The notes under the pieces: generated by a model
What the model was told of the DNA's origin: nothing
What the model saw: the letters and a program-made list of their open reading frames with translations, nothing else
The model's database searches: none
Made by a program: the position numbers and the translations under genes
Source of the DNA: Gp6-AA40 sp963723495
GTDB taxonomy: Bacteria > Acidobacteriota > Vicinamibacteria > Vicinamibacterales > UBA2999
NCBI GenBank assembly: GCA_963723495.1
Contig: CAVRQR010000002.1
Coordinates: 186,001 to 250,000 of the forward strand
Length of the DNA: 64,000 nt
Reading direction: 5' to 3'
Shown here: one piece after another, positions 49,350 through 57,834 of the stretch
Layout of the letters: the number at the start of each line of letters is the position of its first letter
How positions within the stretch are numbered: position 1 is the first letter of the stretch

Positions 49350-51695
49350 CAGCCCGAGCCGCGTCGCGAGGCCCACGTCCAGGCGGAACTCGTCGACGTG
49401 ATGGTTGTCGCCCCTGCGGGCACCGACGAGGCCGCAATACGCAAGGCATTCGGCGTGAAAGTCGGAGACGCGTACGACTTCTTCGAGATTCGAAACGGCA
49501 TCCAGCGCGTCGAGGAGGTGCTGATCGAGCAGGGATACCTGCAATCACGTGTCCGGCTCGAGCGCGGCGTCGAGGGCAATCAGGCGCGCCTGACGTTGCG
49601 TGTCGTGCCGGGGCCGCGCGTCGATCTCCAGTTCACAGACGCGATGCCTCCGACGAAGGTCGTCGAGGAAGTTCGGACGCAATGGCACCGTGGCGTCTTC
49701 GACAAGCAGCGCGCCGACGATGGGGCTGAAGCACTGCGGGAGTGGTTGATGAGCGAGAACCACCTGCAGCCGAAGGTCGCATATCAGATTCAGGACGTCT
49801 CCGACAGCGAGCGGCGCGTCGTGTTCCAGATCCAGCCCGGTGCACGGTCGCAGAGAGTTGTCCTCGCGTTCGAGGGCGCGTCGGGAATCGACCCCGACGA
49901 TCTCGACAAGATCGTCGAGGAGCAACGCCTCGAGCGTCAGCTCTTCACCGATCCCATCGTCGTCACCGAGCTGCTCGAGCGTTTTTGCCAGGAGCAGGGC
50001 TTCTTGTCCGCCGAGATCGACGAACCCCGGTACGAATTTCAGGACGTCACCGCGCGGGTGGTGCTCACGGTGCACGAGGGTCCGAGGTTCACGGTGAGGA
50101 GGGTCGCACTCGCCGGGAACAGCGTGTATGCGACTGATGTGCTCGCTTCGCAGCTCCCCGTCATTCCCGGCGAGCCGTTCGTGCCGGCAGCCGCCGAGAA
50201 CGCGCTCGAGAAGATCCGCGACCTGTACTGGTCGAAGGGCTACAACGATGTCCGCTCGGACTACGAGATCGTCCAGGATCATGTCAACGGTGAGGTGGAT
50301 CTCGCGTTCAGGATCAGCGAAGGACGGCAAAGCATCGTCGCGGGCATCACCATCGAAGGCAACGAGAAGGTCAGCGATCGGCTCGTGACCGAGCAGATTC
50401 AACTGGTACCTTCTCAGCCGCTCGATCTCGGTGCGCTGTCGCGGTCACGACGGAGTCTCTACGATACCGGTGCCTTCTCGGTCGTCGACATCAGACGGCG
50501 CGATCTCGAGAGTGCTGCCGCTCCGGCGCCTGGTGGTGCCGCGGCCAACGGCGCACCCGCGACCAACGGGGCACCAGTGGACGGTGCGCAGGCGAGCCAG
50601 GAGACTCCTGTCGAGGCTCAGAACGACCAGCAGAAGCCCGTCGAGATCAACGTTTCAGTCAGGGAAGTACAGCCAATCCGGATCCGCTACGGCGCCTCGT
50701 ATGACACCGAGGGCGGTCTGGGCGGCATCTTCGACATCTCCAACCACAACTCGCTCGGCGGCGCGCGCGAGATCGGTCTGCGGTCGCGCTACGACAGCCA
50801 GCTGCACGAAGGCCGCCTCTATCTCAACCAGCCGGCGCTCAACTACCTTCCGAAAACGACGTTCGCCATCTATCTGCGTGAGGAGCTCAATCCTCCGACG
50901 GAGCTCACCGATCCATTCGATGTCAGCCGCCGAGGGCTTTCGATTCAACAGGAACGGCAGTTTCGCGATGCCTACGTGCTGACATACGGTTACCGGCTGG
51001 AGCGTGCCCACACGCTGAGCCCGTTGGGAGGAGGTCTCCTCCTCGATGAAGCCGTAACGGTGTCACCGCTGACGACGACCGTGATGCGTGAGACGCGCGA
51101 CGAGGTGCTCGACGCTGCGCGCGGGAGTTTCCTGTCGCAGGCCTTCTCATACTCGCCGGGCTTCCTCGGCTCGGATCAGCCGTTCATCAAGTATCTCGGC
51201 CAGTACTTCCACTACTTCCCGCTTCGCCCGTCCACGCGAAAACCACTCACCAACGAAATCATCAGACCGCGACTCGTCTACGCAACCGGCATTCGGGTTG
51301 GCCTGGGCTGGGGCCTTGGCAGCGATCGGCCCGTCCCCAGGAGCGAACGGTTCTATGCCGGTGGCGCCGCGACGCTCCGCGGGTTTGCACAGAACGCCGT
51401 TGGCCCGATCGGCCTCGATCGTACGCCGCTCGGCGGCGAGGCGATGATTGTGTTGAACAACGAACTGCGCGTGCCGCTCATCAGCATCGTGGACGGCGTG
51501 GCCTTCGCCGATATCGGCAACGTGTTCCCCACGGTGCGCGATTTCTCGTTAACAGACCTTCGCCAGTCGGTGGGCATCGGACTGCGCGTGCGCACGCCAT
51601 GGGTACTGCTGCGCGGCGACTACGGCATCGTCATCGATCCGCGTCCGGGCGAACCACGCAGCCGAATCTATTTCAGTATTGGACAGGCGTTTTAG
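49350..51695 (+). CDS. tamA: TamA/BamA-like outer-membrane protein (POTRA domains + Omp85 barrel), fused to TamB
   Basis: About 781 residues. Four or five POTRA domains (to about 50510) such as AAIRKAFGVKVGDAYDFFEI, NGIQRVEEVLIEQGYLQSRV, FTVRRVALAGNSVYATDVLA, ENALEKIRDLYWSKGYNDV, GITIEGNEKVSDRLVTEQI. An Ala/Pro/Gln-rich insert (about 50515-50640) precedes the Omp85 barrel with GRYG-like IRYGASYDTEGGLGGIF, ERFYAGGAATLRGF (conserved lid-loop RGF) and the C-terminal strand SRIYFSIGQAF. There is no signal peptide. The first in-frame start (GTG 49398/ATG 49401) lies inside the first POTRA strand, and codons 49308-49397 contain no start. This supports translation as the C-terminal part of the TamB polypeptide. 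A standalone gene from 49398 is the alternative. Confidence 0.9.
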   Translation, partial: QPEPRREAHVQAELVDVMVVAPAGTDEAAIRKAFGVKVGDAYDFFEIRNGIQRVEEVLIEQGYLQSRVRLERGVEGNQARLTLRVVPGPRVDLQFTDAMPPTKVVEEVRTQWHRGVFDKQRADDGAEALREWLMSENHLQPKVAYQIQDVSDSERRVVFQIQPGARSQRVVLAFEGASGIDPDDLDKIVEEQRLERQLFTDPIVVTELLERFCQEQGFLSAEIDEPRYEFQDVTARVVLTVHEGPRFTVRRVALAGNSVYATDVLASQLPVIPGEPFVPAAAENALEKIRDLYWSKGYNDVRSDYEIVQDHVNGEVDLAFRISEGRQSIVAGITIEGNEKVSDRLVTEQIQLVPSQPLDLGALSRSRRSLYDTGAFSVVDIRRRDLESAAAPAPGGAAANGAPATNGAPVDGAQASQETPVEAQNDQQKPVEINVSVREVQPIRIRYGASYDTEGGLGGIFDISNHNSLGGAREIGLRSRYDSQLHEGRLYLNQPALNYLPKTTFAIYLREELNPPTELTDPFDVSRRGLSIQQERQFRDAYVLTYGYRLERAHTLSPLGGGLLLDEAVTVSPLTTTVMRETRDEVLDAARGSFLSQAFSYSPGFLGSDQPFIKYLGQYFHYFPLRPSTRKPLTNEIIRPRLVYATGIRVGLGWGLGSDRPVPRSERFYAGGAATLRGFAQNAVGPIGLDRTPLGGEAMIVLNNELRVPLISIVDGVAFADIGNVFPTVRDFSLTDLRQSVGIGLRVRTPWVLLRGDYGIVIDPRPGEPRSRIYFSIGQAF

Positions 51696-51751
51696 AACGA
51701 AGAACGACAAGCGTTTTAGAACGAAGAACAAGGTTCTTCGTTCTTCGTTCC
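51687..51751. terminator. Direct and inverted GAACGAAGAAC repeats after tamA; hairpin, probable terminator
   Basis: A 19-base direct repeat (GCGTTTTAGAACGAAGAAC) occurs at 51687-51705 and 51711-51729; the first copy includes the tamA stop. The second copy's GAACGAAGAAC (51719-51729) pairs perfectly with GTTCTTCGTTC (51733-51743) around a three-base loop, giving a stable 11-bp stem. It lies between convergent genes, so bidirectional termination is likely. The same word recurs at 57006-57020. Confidence 0.6.
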
Positions 51752-51752
51752 G

Positions 51753-52133
51753 CTAGGACGCGACGTTGACGGATTCAACCATCGACGTGAGGACGGCCCC
51801 ACGCTGGGTGGTCAACTCGAGCTGAAGACCCTCGACGATCCATCCGGCCTTCACGTTCTCGTCGTCAATGGCTCCCACGACCTGGGCGTCGGTGCTTTCC
51901 GGGAACAGCTTTCCGCCCGTAATCTGCACGCGCCGCTCGGACCCATCCACGACCACCATGCGGTAGCAGGTGTTGCGAGTGTGGAGAGTGAGCGCGGTGC
52001 CAGGCAAGAGCAACGGCAGAGCCACGCAACGGAAGTGAGCCGGACCGGATTCCAGATGTTCGAGGCTGTCGGCGGGATCGGGCCGCCCAACCTCGTGCAC
52101 AACGTTGTCTGAAGCAGGCGCGGCGTTACGCAT
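51753..52133 (-). CDS. Small conserved hypothetical protein
   Basis: 126 residues from ATG 52133, preceded by GAGAGGGGGAATCG. After a polar N-terminus the domain reads LLLPGTALTLHTRNTCYRMV then VVDGSERRVQITGGKLFPE, VGAIDDENVKAGWIVEGLQL and ELTTQRGAVLTSMVESVNV. I recognise this small beta-rich pattern ('G..L..RTRNT.Y...V.DG......GG..FPE......G') from uncharacterised actinobacterial and acidobacterial proteins; no function is known. Convergent with tamA across the hairpin. A longer frame back to 52397 looks non-coding. Confidence 0.7.
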   Translation of the reverse strand: MRNAAPASDNVVHEVGRPDPADSLEHLESGPAHFRCVALPLLLPGTALTLHTRNTCYRMVVVDGSERRVQITGGKLFPESTDAQVVGAIDDENVKAGWIVEGLQLELTTQRGAVLTSMVESVNVAS

Positions 52134-52347
52134 CGATTCCCCCTCTCGATTCAGCTGCCCGATGCAACTGCGCTGCCACGCCCGGACCGCCTCAAACGTC
52201 GGATTCCCATCCCAGCCAGCTGATCCGTTTTGAACAAATTGCACTGTCGAAGAAACCGCTTCACGCCTAACGACGTGCTCGCCGCCCCTGACCCACGCGA
52301 TTAGCACACAGGAACATGTCTTGCACCAGCAGGTGCGGAGGCAGGCA

Positions 52348-52653
52348 ATGAAAGGCAAAGTGTTGTTGGGTATCCTGATTCTCGTTGTTGGCCTCATCGC
52401 GGCAATCTATGGCGTCGCACGCACGTCAGACCCGAATCAGGGGCGCGGCGAAGCCGCAGTCGTGGGCGATCAGAATGAACCTGACCGGGAAGCAGTGGCT
52501 TCAAGGTTGATTCCGGTGGTCGCGGGGGTCTCGATCGCCGCGGGTGCCGCGCTGATCGGTATCGGTATGGGCGCATTCAGGCGCCCGAAGATCGTCCCGC
52601 CCGACTCGCCAGAGGCGAGCAAGGCCGCCACGACGAGAGGCACGACGTCGTAG
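52348..52653 (+). CDS. Small membrane protein, two predicted helices
   Basis: 101 residues from ATG 52348 (MKGKVLLGILILVVGLIAAI), preceded by GCGGAGGCAG. The first helix is at about 4-23 and the second at about 55-78 (VVAGVSIAAGAALIGIGMGAF), with a short acidic loop (NQGRGEAAVVGDQNEPDREA) and a basic/polar tail. No family recognised. Starts 214 bases from a divergent hypothetical gene and 39 bases before the receiver-MEDS regulator, possibly in one transcript. Confidence 0.6.
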   Translation: MKGKVLLGILILVVGLIAAIYGVARTSDPNQGRGEAAVVGDQNEPDREAVASRLIPVVAGVSIAAGAALIGIGMGAFRRPKIVPPDSPEASKAATTRGTTS

Positions 52654-52692
52654 GGCATCGCCACGCTTGACGAGACTCCCGCGTCCCGTCGT

Positions 52693-53721
52693 ATGCTTGC
52701 GCCGGTCGTGAAGTCCTTTCGCCCTCCGGCAGGTGGTGCCCCCGTCGTCAAACCGAAAGTCCTGTTGGTTGACGACCATCCCGAAGTACTGCGATCGCTG
52801 ACGCGGATGCTCACGCCTCACGTCAACGTCGTTGGTGCCGCGACCGACGCTTGCGGAGCGTTGGAGAACGCACAGCGCTTCGACCCCGACATCGCTGTAT
52901 TGGACATCACGATGCCCGGACGCGATGGTTTCCAGATCGCTCAGGACCTCGAGGAGCAGGGCTCGCGCGCGCGGGTCATCTTCCTGACGATGCACGAGTC
53001 AGACGATTTCGTCGCTGAAGCGTTCCGCTCAGGGGGCCGCGGTTACGTGCTGAAGACGCGTCTCCACCTCGATCTCATTTCAGCGCTGGAGCGTGTCTAC
53101 GCCGGTCAGCGGTTCCTGCCTTCGATCAAGTCGCTGCATGCCCTCGACCACCCCAAGACGAGCCATGTCGTGCAGTTTCATCTCGACGACCAGGCTCTCA
53201 TCGATAGCGTGGGCAGCTTCCTCAATCTGGCACTGCGCCGCGGAGACGCGGTTTCAGTTGTCTTCACCGAATCGATTCGCGTCGGGCTCGCTTGCCGTCT
53301 GCAGGCGTACGGCTGGAACGTCGGTGATTACGGTGCGTACGGACGATATCGCGCGATCGACCCCGCCGACTCCCTGTCCTTTGTGATGCAAGACGGACGA
53401 GCGATCCCCGGGCGTATCCAGCAACTCATCGCCCAACTCGAGCAGTGGCGTCAATCGGTCGCGGAGGGCGCCAATGCCCGGCTCACCATCGCAGGCGCGA
53501 TATCGGAACAGCTACTTCTGCGAGATGATGTGAGCAACGCCATGGAAGTCGAAAGCCAGTGGACCGCGCTGACGCGGGACCTTCCCTTCCTGACCTTGTG
53601 CTGCTATTCGATGGAAAGCTTCGCCAACTCGGCACCGGCAGTCGCATTTCCACAACTGTGCGCGGAGCACTTCGCCGTCGCCCACGCCCAGGAAGGCAGC
53701 CGCCGCTCACAATCGATCTGA
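52693..53721 (+). CDS. Response regulator with receiver domain fused to a MEDS sensory domain
   Basis: 342 residues. Receiver at about 20-140: VLLVDDHPEVLRSL, phospho-acceptor in IAVLDITMPGRDGFQ, FLTMHESDDF, Lys in GYVLKTRLHLD. This is followed not by DNA-binding sequence but by a MEDS/DcmR-type domain (about 150-330): SHVVQFHLDDQALIDSVGSF, LNLALRRGDAVSVVFTESIR, RYRAIDPADSLSFVM, and LFLTLCCYS-like DLPFLTLCCYSMESFANSA. MEDS domains occur with anti-sigma or sensor partners in methylotroph and methanogen proteins. The receiver is close to NarL-type, so the usual HTH appears replaced. Output mechanism unknown; protein-protein signalling is my inference. Convergent with ftsH (39-bp gap). Confidence 0.85.
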   Translation: MLAPVVKSFRPPAGGAPVVKPKVLLVDDHPEVLRSLTRMLTPHVNVVGAATDACGALENAQRFDPDIAVLDITMPGRDGFQIAQDLEEQGSRARVIFLTMHESDDFVAEAFRSGGRGYVLKTRLHLDLISALERVYAGQRFLPSIKSLHALDHPKTSHVVQFHLDDQALIDSVGSFLNLALRRGDAVSVVFTESIRVGLACRLQAYGWNVGDYGAYGRYRAIDPADSLSFVMQDGRAIPGRIQQLIAQLEQWRQSVAEGANARLTIAGAISEQLLLRDDVSNAMEVESQWTALTRDLPFLTLCCYSMESFANSAPAVAFPQLCAEHFAVAHAQEGSRRSQSI

Positions 53722-53760
53722 TCGCCGAGGGAACCGCGAGCCGCGTCGCAGCTCGATCGA

Positions 53761-55618
53761 TCAGGGCTGCAGCGATCGCAGCGAGTCGCTCGAGTTTTCC
53801 CCGGCGGGAGGCGGCGTCACGGCAGGCACGACGTGCTGCGCCAGGATCTGCTTGACCCGGTCGGCGTCCACCGACTCGACGTCGAGCAGTTCGAGCGCCA
53901 GAGCGCGCACGGCGGTCCGCTGCCGTTCGACGATCTGACGCGCCGTTTCGTAGCCACGCATCACCAGCGCGCTGATCTCGTTATCCACTCGACGCGCGGC
54001 TTCCTCGCTGAAACCGGCTGCGCGGCTGTCAGCGTCCCACGCACCCGATGGGCGGCGGAAATGCACTGGACCTAAAGGAGACATGCCCAACTCGCACACC
54101 ATCTTGCGCGCGAGCTCAGTGGCCCGCTCGATATCGTTCGACGCGCCGCTCGTCATCTGCCTGAGGCAGAGCTCCTCGGCCACCCGTCCACCCATCAGGA
54201 TGGTGATCTGCGCCTCGATGAATGGCTTGGAATGCGTGTGGCGATCGGCTTCGGGCAGCTGCATCGTCACGCCCAGCGCGCGGCCGCGCGGGATGATCGT
54301 GACCTTGTGCAACGGGTCTGCATCCGGCAGCAGTGCGGCGACCACAGCGTGGCCCGCCTCGTGGTACGCGCAGGTCATGCGCTCGTGCTCGCTCATCACG
54401 ATCGACTTGCGCTCGACCCCCATCAGGACCTTGTCGCGAGCGCCATCGAGATCGGCATTGCACACCGTCGTACGACCGGTACGCGCCGCACTCAGCGCCG
54501 CCTCGTTGACGAGATTGGCGAGATCGGCGCCTGAGAAGCCAGGCGTGCCACGCGCGATCGATCGCAGATCGACATCGGGGTCGAGCGCGATCGCGCGGGT
54601 GTGCACGCGCAGGATCTGCTCGCGCCCCTTCAGATCGGGATTGCCCACCGTGACCTGCCGATCGAAGCGGCCAGGCCGGAGCAGCGCCGCGTCGAGAATG
54701 TCCGCCCGGTTCGTCGCGGCGACGACCACGATGCTGTCGGACCTCGAGAAGCCATCCAACTCGACGAGCAGCTGGTTGAGTGTCTGCTCGCGTTCCTCGT
54801 GGCTGAGCGAGTTGCCGCCACGGTTGCGCCCAACGGCATCGAGCTCGTCGATGAACACGATGCAGGACGTGTGACGACGGGCCTCGCGGAACAACCGGCG
54901 GATGCGCGCGGCGCCCACACCGGCATACATCTCCACGAACTCTGACCCGCTTGCGGAGATGAACGGCACACCAGCTTCACCCGCCATCGAACGCGCCAAC
55001 AGCGTCTTCCCTGTGCCAGGAGGGCCGATCAACAGGATGCCGCGTGGGATCCGTCCGCCGATGGAGGTAAAGCGCGCCGGCTCCTTGAGGAACTCGACGA
55101 TCTCGCGTACTTCGTCCTTGGCTTCGTCGACACCGGCGACGTCTTTGAAGGTCACCTTGACGTCCTGCGGGTCGATCGTCCGCGCCTTTTCGAGCGTCGG
55201 GACGCGGCCAGTCATCAGCCTGAACATCATCAAGCCAACGGCACCGAACAGCAGCAGTCCAAGCGCGAACGCGGTGTAGTGATCCCCGGCGGCTTGCTCG
55301 GCGCGGCTGACGTCGAATCGCACCCCACGCTCGACGAGACTGGCAACGAACGTCGGGTTCAGCGCGATGTAGCCCTGCGGGGCCACCGTTGCCACGCGCG
55401 TCCCATCACTGCGCTCGAAGCCGACCGCGTCGCCCTCGACGACAACCGACGTGACCCGATTGGCGTGCACGTCGCCGAGAAATTCGGAGAAGGGCACGAG
55501 AACCACTTCAGGAGCTGCGCCGCGAAGCAGTGCAAATGCCGTGATGGATAACACGACCGCAACCGGTACCGATTGCGATCCAGAAGCGTCGGGTCCGTGG
55601 CAGCCTGCCTCTCGACAC
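53761..55618 (-). CDS. ftsH: ATP-dependent zinc metalloprotease FtsH; one frameshift near N-terminus
   Basis: Membrane-anchored AAA protease that unfolds and degrades membrane and short-lived cytosolic proteins. Uncorrected, the frame opens with a poor TTG start. Removing one C from the doublet at 55563-55564 restores GTG 55618 with MSRGRLPRTRRFWIAIGTVA, a basic leader plus first helix, and GGGGAA upstream. Periplasmic segment, second helix (FALGLLLFGAVGLMMF), then AAA+: Walker A GPPGTGKT (about 199-206), Walker B IVFIDELD (254-261), second-region-of-homology RPGRFDRQV. Zinc protease motif HEAGH (about 420-424). The C-terminal tail is shorter than in E. coli. Ends 39 bases from the MEDS regulator and is divergent from the AAA gene at 55940. 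Confidence 0.95.
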
Positions 55619-55939
55619 AAATTCCCCTAGCGCCGCGAAGTGGAGCCAAGCGATACACACACCTCGCGTGTCTGATGGCTCGAATTTTGAGGAGGAGGCG
55701 CGCGTGGCGCCCGACCAGCGATCGACGGGGCCTGCGCGTCTCTGAATCTTATCGGACCGTCGCCGTGTCGTAAATAGATGGTGTGAATGGACATCGCTTA
55801 CCTCAGCCTGAGACGTCGCACACTGGTGCGAACAGGCGGCGTCGGCAACAACCAGTTGTTCGCGTTCAGCATCGGAGGACGGTAGCGGCAGTACTTCACG
55901 CGTCCAGCTGGACCATCACGGGTGGGGTAGGCTGAATCG
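55619..55939. other. 321-bp divergent region between ftsH and the AAA ATPase gene
   Basis: Should contain both promoters; no clear boxes seen. Around 55815-55881 a plus-strand frame encodes LVRTGGVGNNQLFAFSIGGR followed by a stop. This resembles the end of a beta-propeller protein, but it is too short to call. Confidence 0.4.
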
Positions 55940-56947
55940 ATGTCGAACCCAATCCTGCGCGTGCTGACTGGCGCCGCCGACCCCAGGCGCATCGTCGAGT
56001 CGGTCGTTCCGCGACACAGTTTCGATGACGTGATCCTGCCGCCGTCGACGCGACGGTCGCTCGAGCAGGCGCTCACGCATGTGACGCGCCACGATCTCAT
56101 CTTCAACCGGTGGGGACTCGGTGAACGGCATCCGACCAGCCTCGCCCTCGCCTTCAATTTCGCTGGCGCACCTGGCACCGGCAAGACGATCTGCGCCGAA
56201 GCGATCGCCCACGCGCTCGGCCGGCGGCTGCTCATCGTGCGCTACGCCGAAGTGGAATCGATGTGGATGGGCGAGACGCCAAAGAACATCGTCGCGACGT
56301 TTCGTCTCGCACGCAAAGAAAACGCGGTCCTGCTGTTCGATGAGGCCGACGCTATCGCCGCGCGACGCTCGGCCGCGCCCGATCACGGCTACCTGCGTGA
56401 AACCAATACCGTGATCAACGTGCTGCTCCAGGAGCTCGAGCGTTTCAATGGTGTCGTCATCTTCGCGACAAACCTGGCGGCGAGCTTCGATCCCGCGTTC
56501 GAGCGGCGGATACGAACGCACGTGCTGTTCGAGATGCCGGGTGTCGAAGAACGCGAGCAGATTTGGCGGGTTCAGTTGCACTCGCGTACTCCGCTTGCGG
56601 CAGACGTCGATTTCCGTGCGCTGGCGCAGCAGTTCGAAGCCAGCGGCGGAGACATCCGAAACGCGGTGCTCAAGGCGGCAATGGCGGCGGCAGCCGAACC
56701 GGGTAACGATGCGTTCAAGACGATTCGCCAGCGGCACTTCGAGGACGGGATTCGTGAGGTGCTGGCGTCAAAACGGGTAATGCGCCAGTCGCTCCTGGAT
56801 GTGACGCCGGCATCCCCCCTATTTAACGGTGAGCAGGGCCGCGAGCACCCGCCGCTTCCCCGGCTGGCAACGGCGGTGGCGATTACCACGAGCGTGCTCG
56901 GACTTGTCGTGGCGCTCGTGGCGCTCGTGGTCGCCATGCTGCGGTAG
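55940..56947 (+). CDS. AAA ATPase with C-terminal membrane anchor
   Basis: 335 residues. Core AAA domain: Walker A GAPGTGKT (76-83), Walker B AVLLFDEAD (129-137), sensor-1 VVIFATNLA, arginine-finger region FDPAFERRIRTHVLF, then a small helical domain ending GDIRNAVLKAAMAAA with the sensor-2-like GGDIRNA. It resembles the SpoVK/Cdc48-type 'ATPases of the AAA+ class'. The last 28 residues (about 305-335, TAVAITTSVLGLVVALVALV) form a single hydrophobic helix, so the protein is tail-anchored with the ATPase in the cytoplasm. No protease domain. Head to head with ftsH. Possible roles are membrane-protein extraction or remodelling. No family name recognised with confidence. Confidence 0.85.
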   Translation: MSNPILRVLTGAADPRRIVESVVPRHSFDDVILPPSTRRSLEQALTHVTRHDLIFNRWGLGERHPTSLALAFNFAGAPGTGKTICAEAIAHALGRRLLIVRYAEVESMWMGETPKNIVATFRLARKENAVLLFDEADAIAARRSAAPDHGYLRETNTVINVLLQELERFNGVVIFATNLAASFDPAFERRIRTHVLFEMPGVEEREQIWRVQLHSRTPLAADVDFRALAQQFEASGGDIRNAVLKAAMAAAAEPGNDAFKTIRQRHFEDGIREVLASKRVMRQSLLDVTPASPLFNGEQGREHPPLPRLATAVAITTSVLGLVVALVALVVAMLR

Positions 56948-56996
56948 GGATCACGGCTCTCGCGATCATCGGCAAGCAGACGACAGCTGGCACGCG

Positions 56997-57689
56997 CTAA
57001 CGCGCTTCGTTCTTCGTTCCCGCCACGACGAGCACTGCCCTGGCGGCGTAGGCGCTCGAGAGCCGCGTGACCTCTGAATAGACTCCCTGTCTGATCGGGT
57101 CGTTGTTGTTGAAGGTCTTCCTCTTCGACACGTGCTCTCGATACGGCTGCCACTCGTTGAAGACCTCTCGGGTGATCTCGTCCGGGAAGAAAACCTGACT
57201 CGCGACGACCTCCCGGCCGCCGAGGAACACCTTGAAATGCACGTGCGGCGTACGGCCACCGTACCAACTAGGGAAGATCGTGCGGAACCGCACGTTCCCG
57301 TCCGCGTCGGTGACCTGTGTGCCCCGGAGGTATTGCGCCCCGACAGCCGTCTGCGGGGACACGCCACCAACGCCGCCCTGCTTCGCGTAGCCGGAATAGA
57401 GGCCGAGGGCATCGGCATGCCAGACATCGACTCGCGCATCGGGAAGCGTCGCGCAATCGCCCGCACGCACGACCTGAAGCGCCAGCTGCAACGGCGCTCC
57501 CGGCATCCCCGACGTGATGTCCGAGCGAAGCAGCTTCGGGTCCAGATAGAAGGGACCTTCACCCGCATCCGCAGTCTGCACGCAGCCGCGCTGGCTCTGT
57601 GCGAACGCCGGGTCAGCACCGATCGCCGCCATGACAATGCCCGAGAGGCCGACGAGCGCACGGCGTCTGCCAACGTCGATCGAAGACAT
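56997..57689 (-). CDS. Exported intradiol ring-cleavage dioxygenase-like protein
   Basis: 230 residues from ATG 57689, preceded by GGAGGGACGAAAT. N-terminal Tat-like signal (GRRRALVGLSGIVMAAIGAD, AFAQ cleavage), unusual for aromatic-ring enzymes but common in this exported subfamily. Catalytic domain of protocatechuate 3,4-dioxygenase type: GPFYLDPKLLRSDI, VDVWHADALGLYSGY (first Tyr ligand), RTIFPSWYGGRTPHVHFKVF (Tyr and both His ligands of the Fe(III) site). Residues needed to bind non-haem iron appear intact. Substrate unknown; no catechol pathway genes nearby. The last codons (GTKNEAR) are encoded by the GAACGAAGAACGAAG repeat word also found after tamA. Confidence 0.85.
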   Translation of the reverse strand: MSSIDVGRRRALVGLSGIVMAAIGADPAFAQSQRGCVQTADAGEGPFYLDPKLLRSDITSGMPGAPLQLALQVVRAGDCATLPDARVDVWHADALGLYSGYAKQGGVGGVSPQTAVGAQYLRGTQVTDADGNVRFRTIFPSWYGGRTPHVHFKVFLGGREVVASQVFFPDEITREVFNEWQPYREHVSKRKTFNNNDPIRQGVYSEVTRLSSAYAARAVLVVAGTKNEAR

Positions 57690-57834
57690 ATTTCGTCCCT
57701 CCTTCACTCGTTCCCCATGGCCAGAGGATCCAGTGGATTATCCGACAAATCCGCACAACCAGCTCACGTCGTGGACGTGTGACGAAATCAGGTAGCTTGA
57801 CACCCTGTACCAGTCGCAGAAAATCGTTGACACC

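Noticed and set aside
55815..55881. Peptide LVRTGGVGNNQLFAFSIGGR before the AAA gene as the end of a beta-propeller gene
   Set aside because: Too short, with no start and no upstream coding sequence in the frame.
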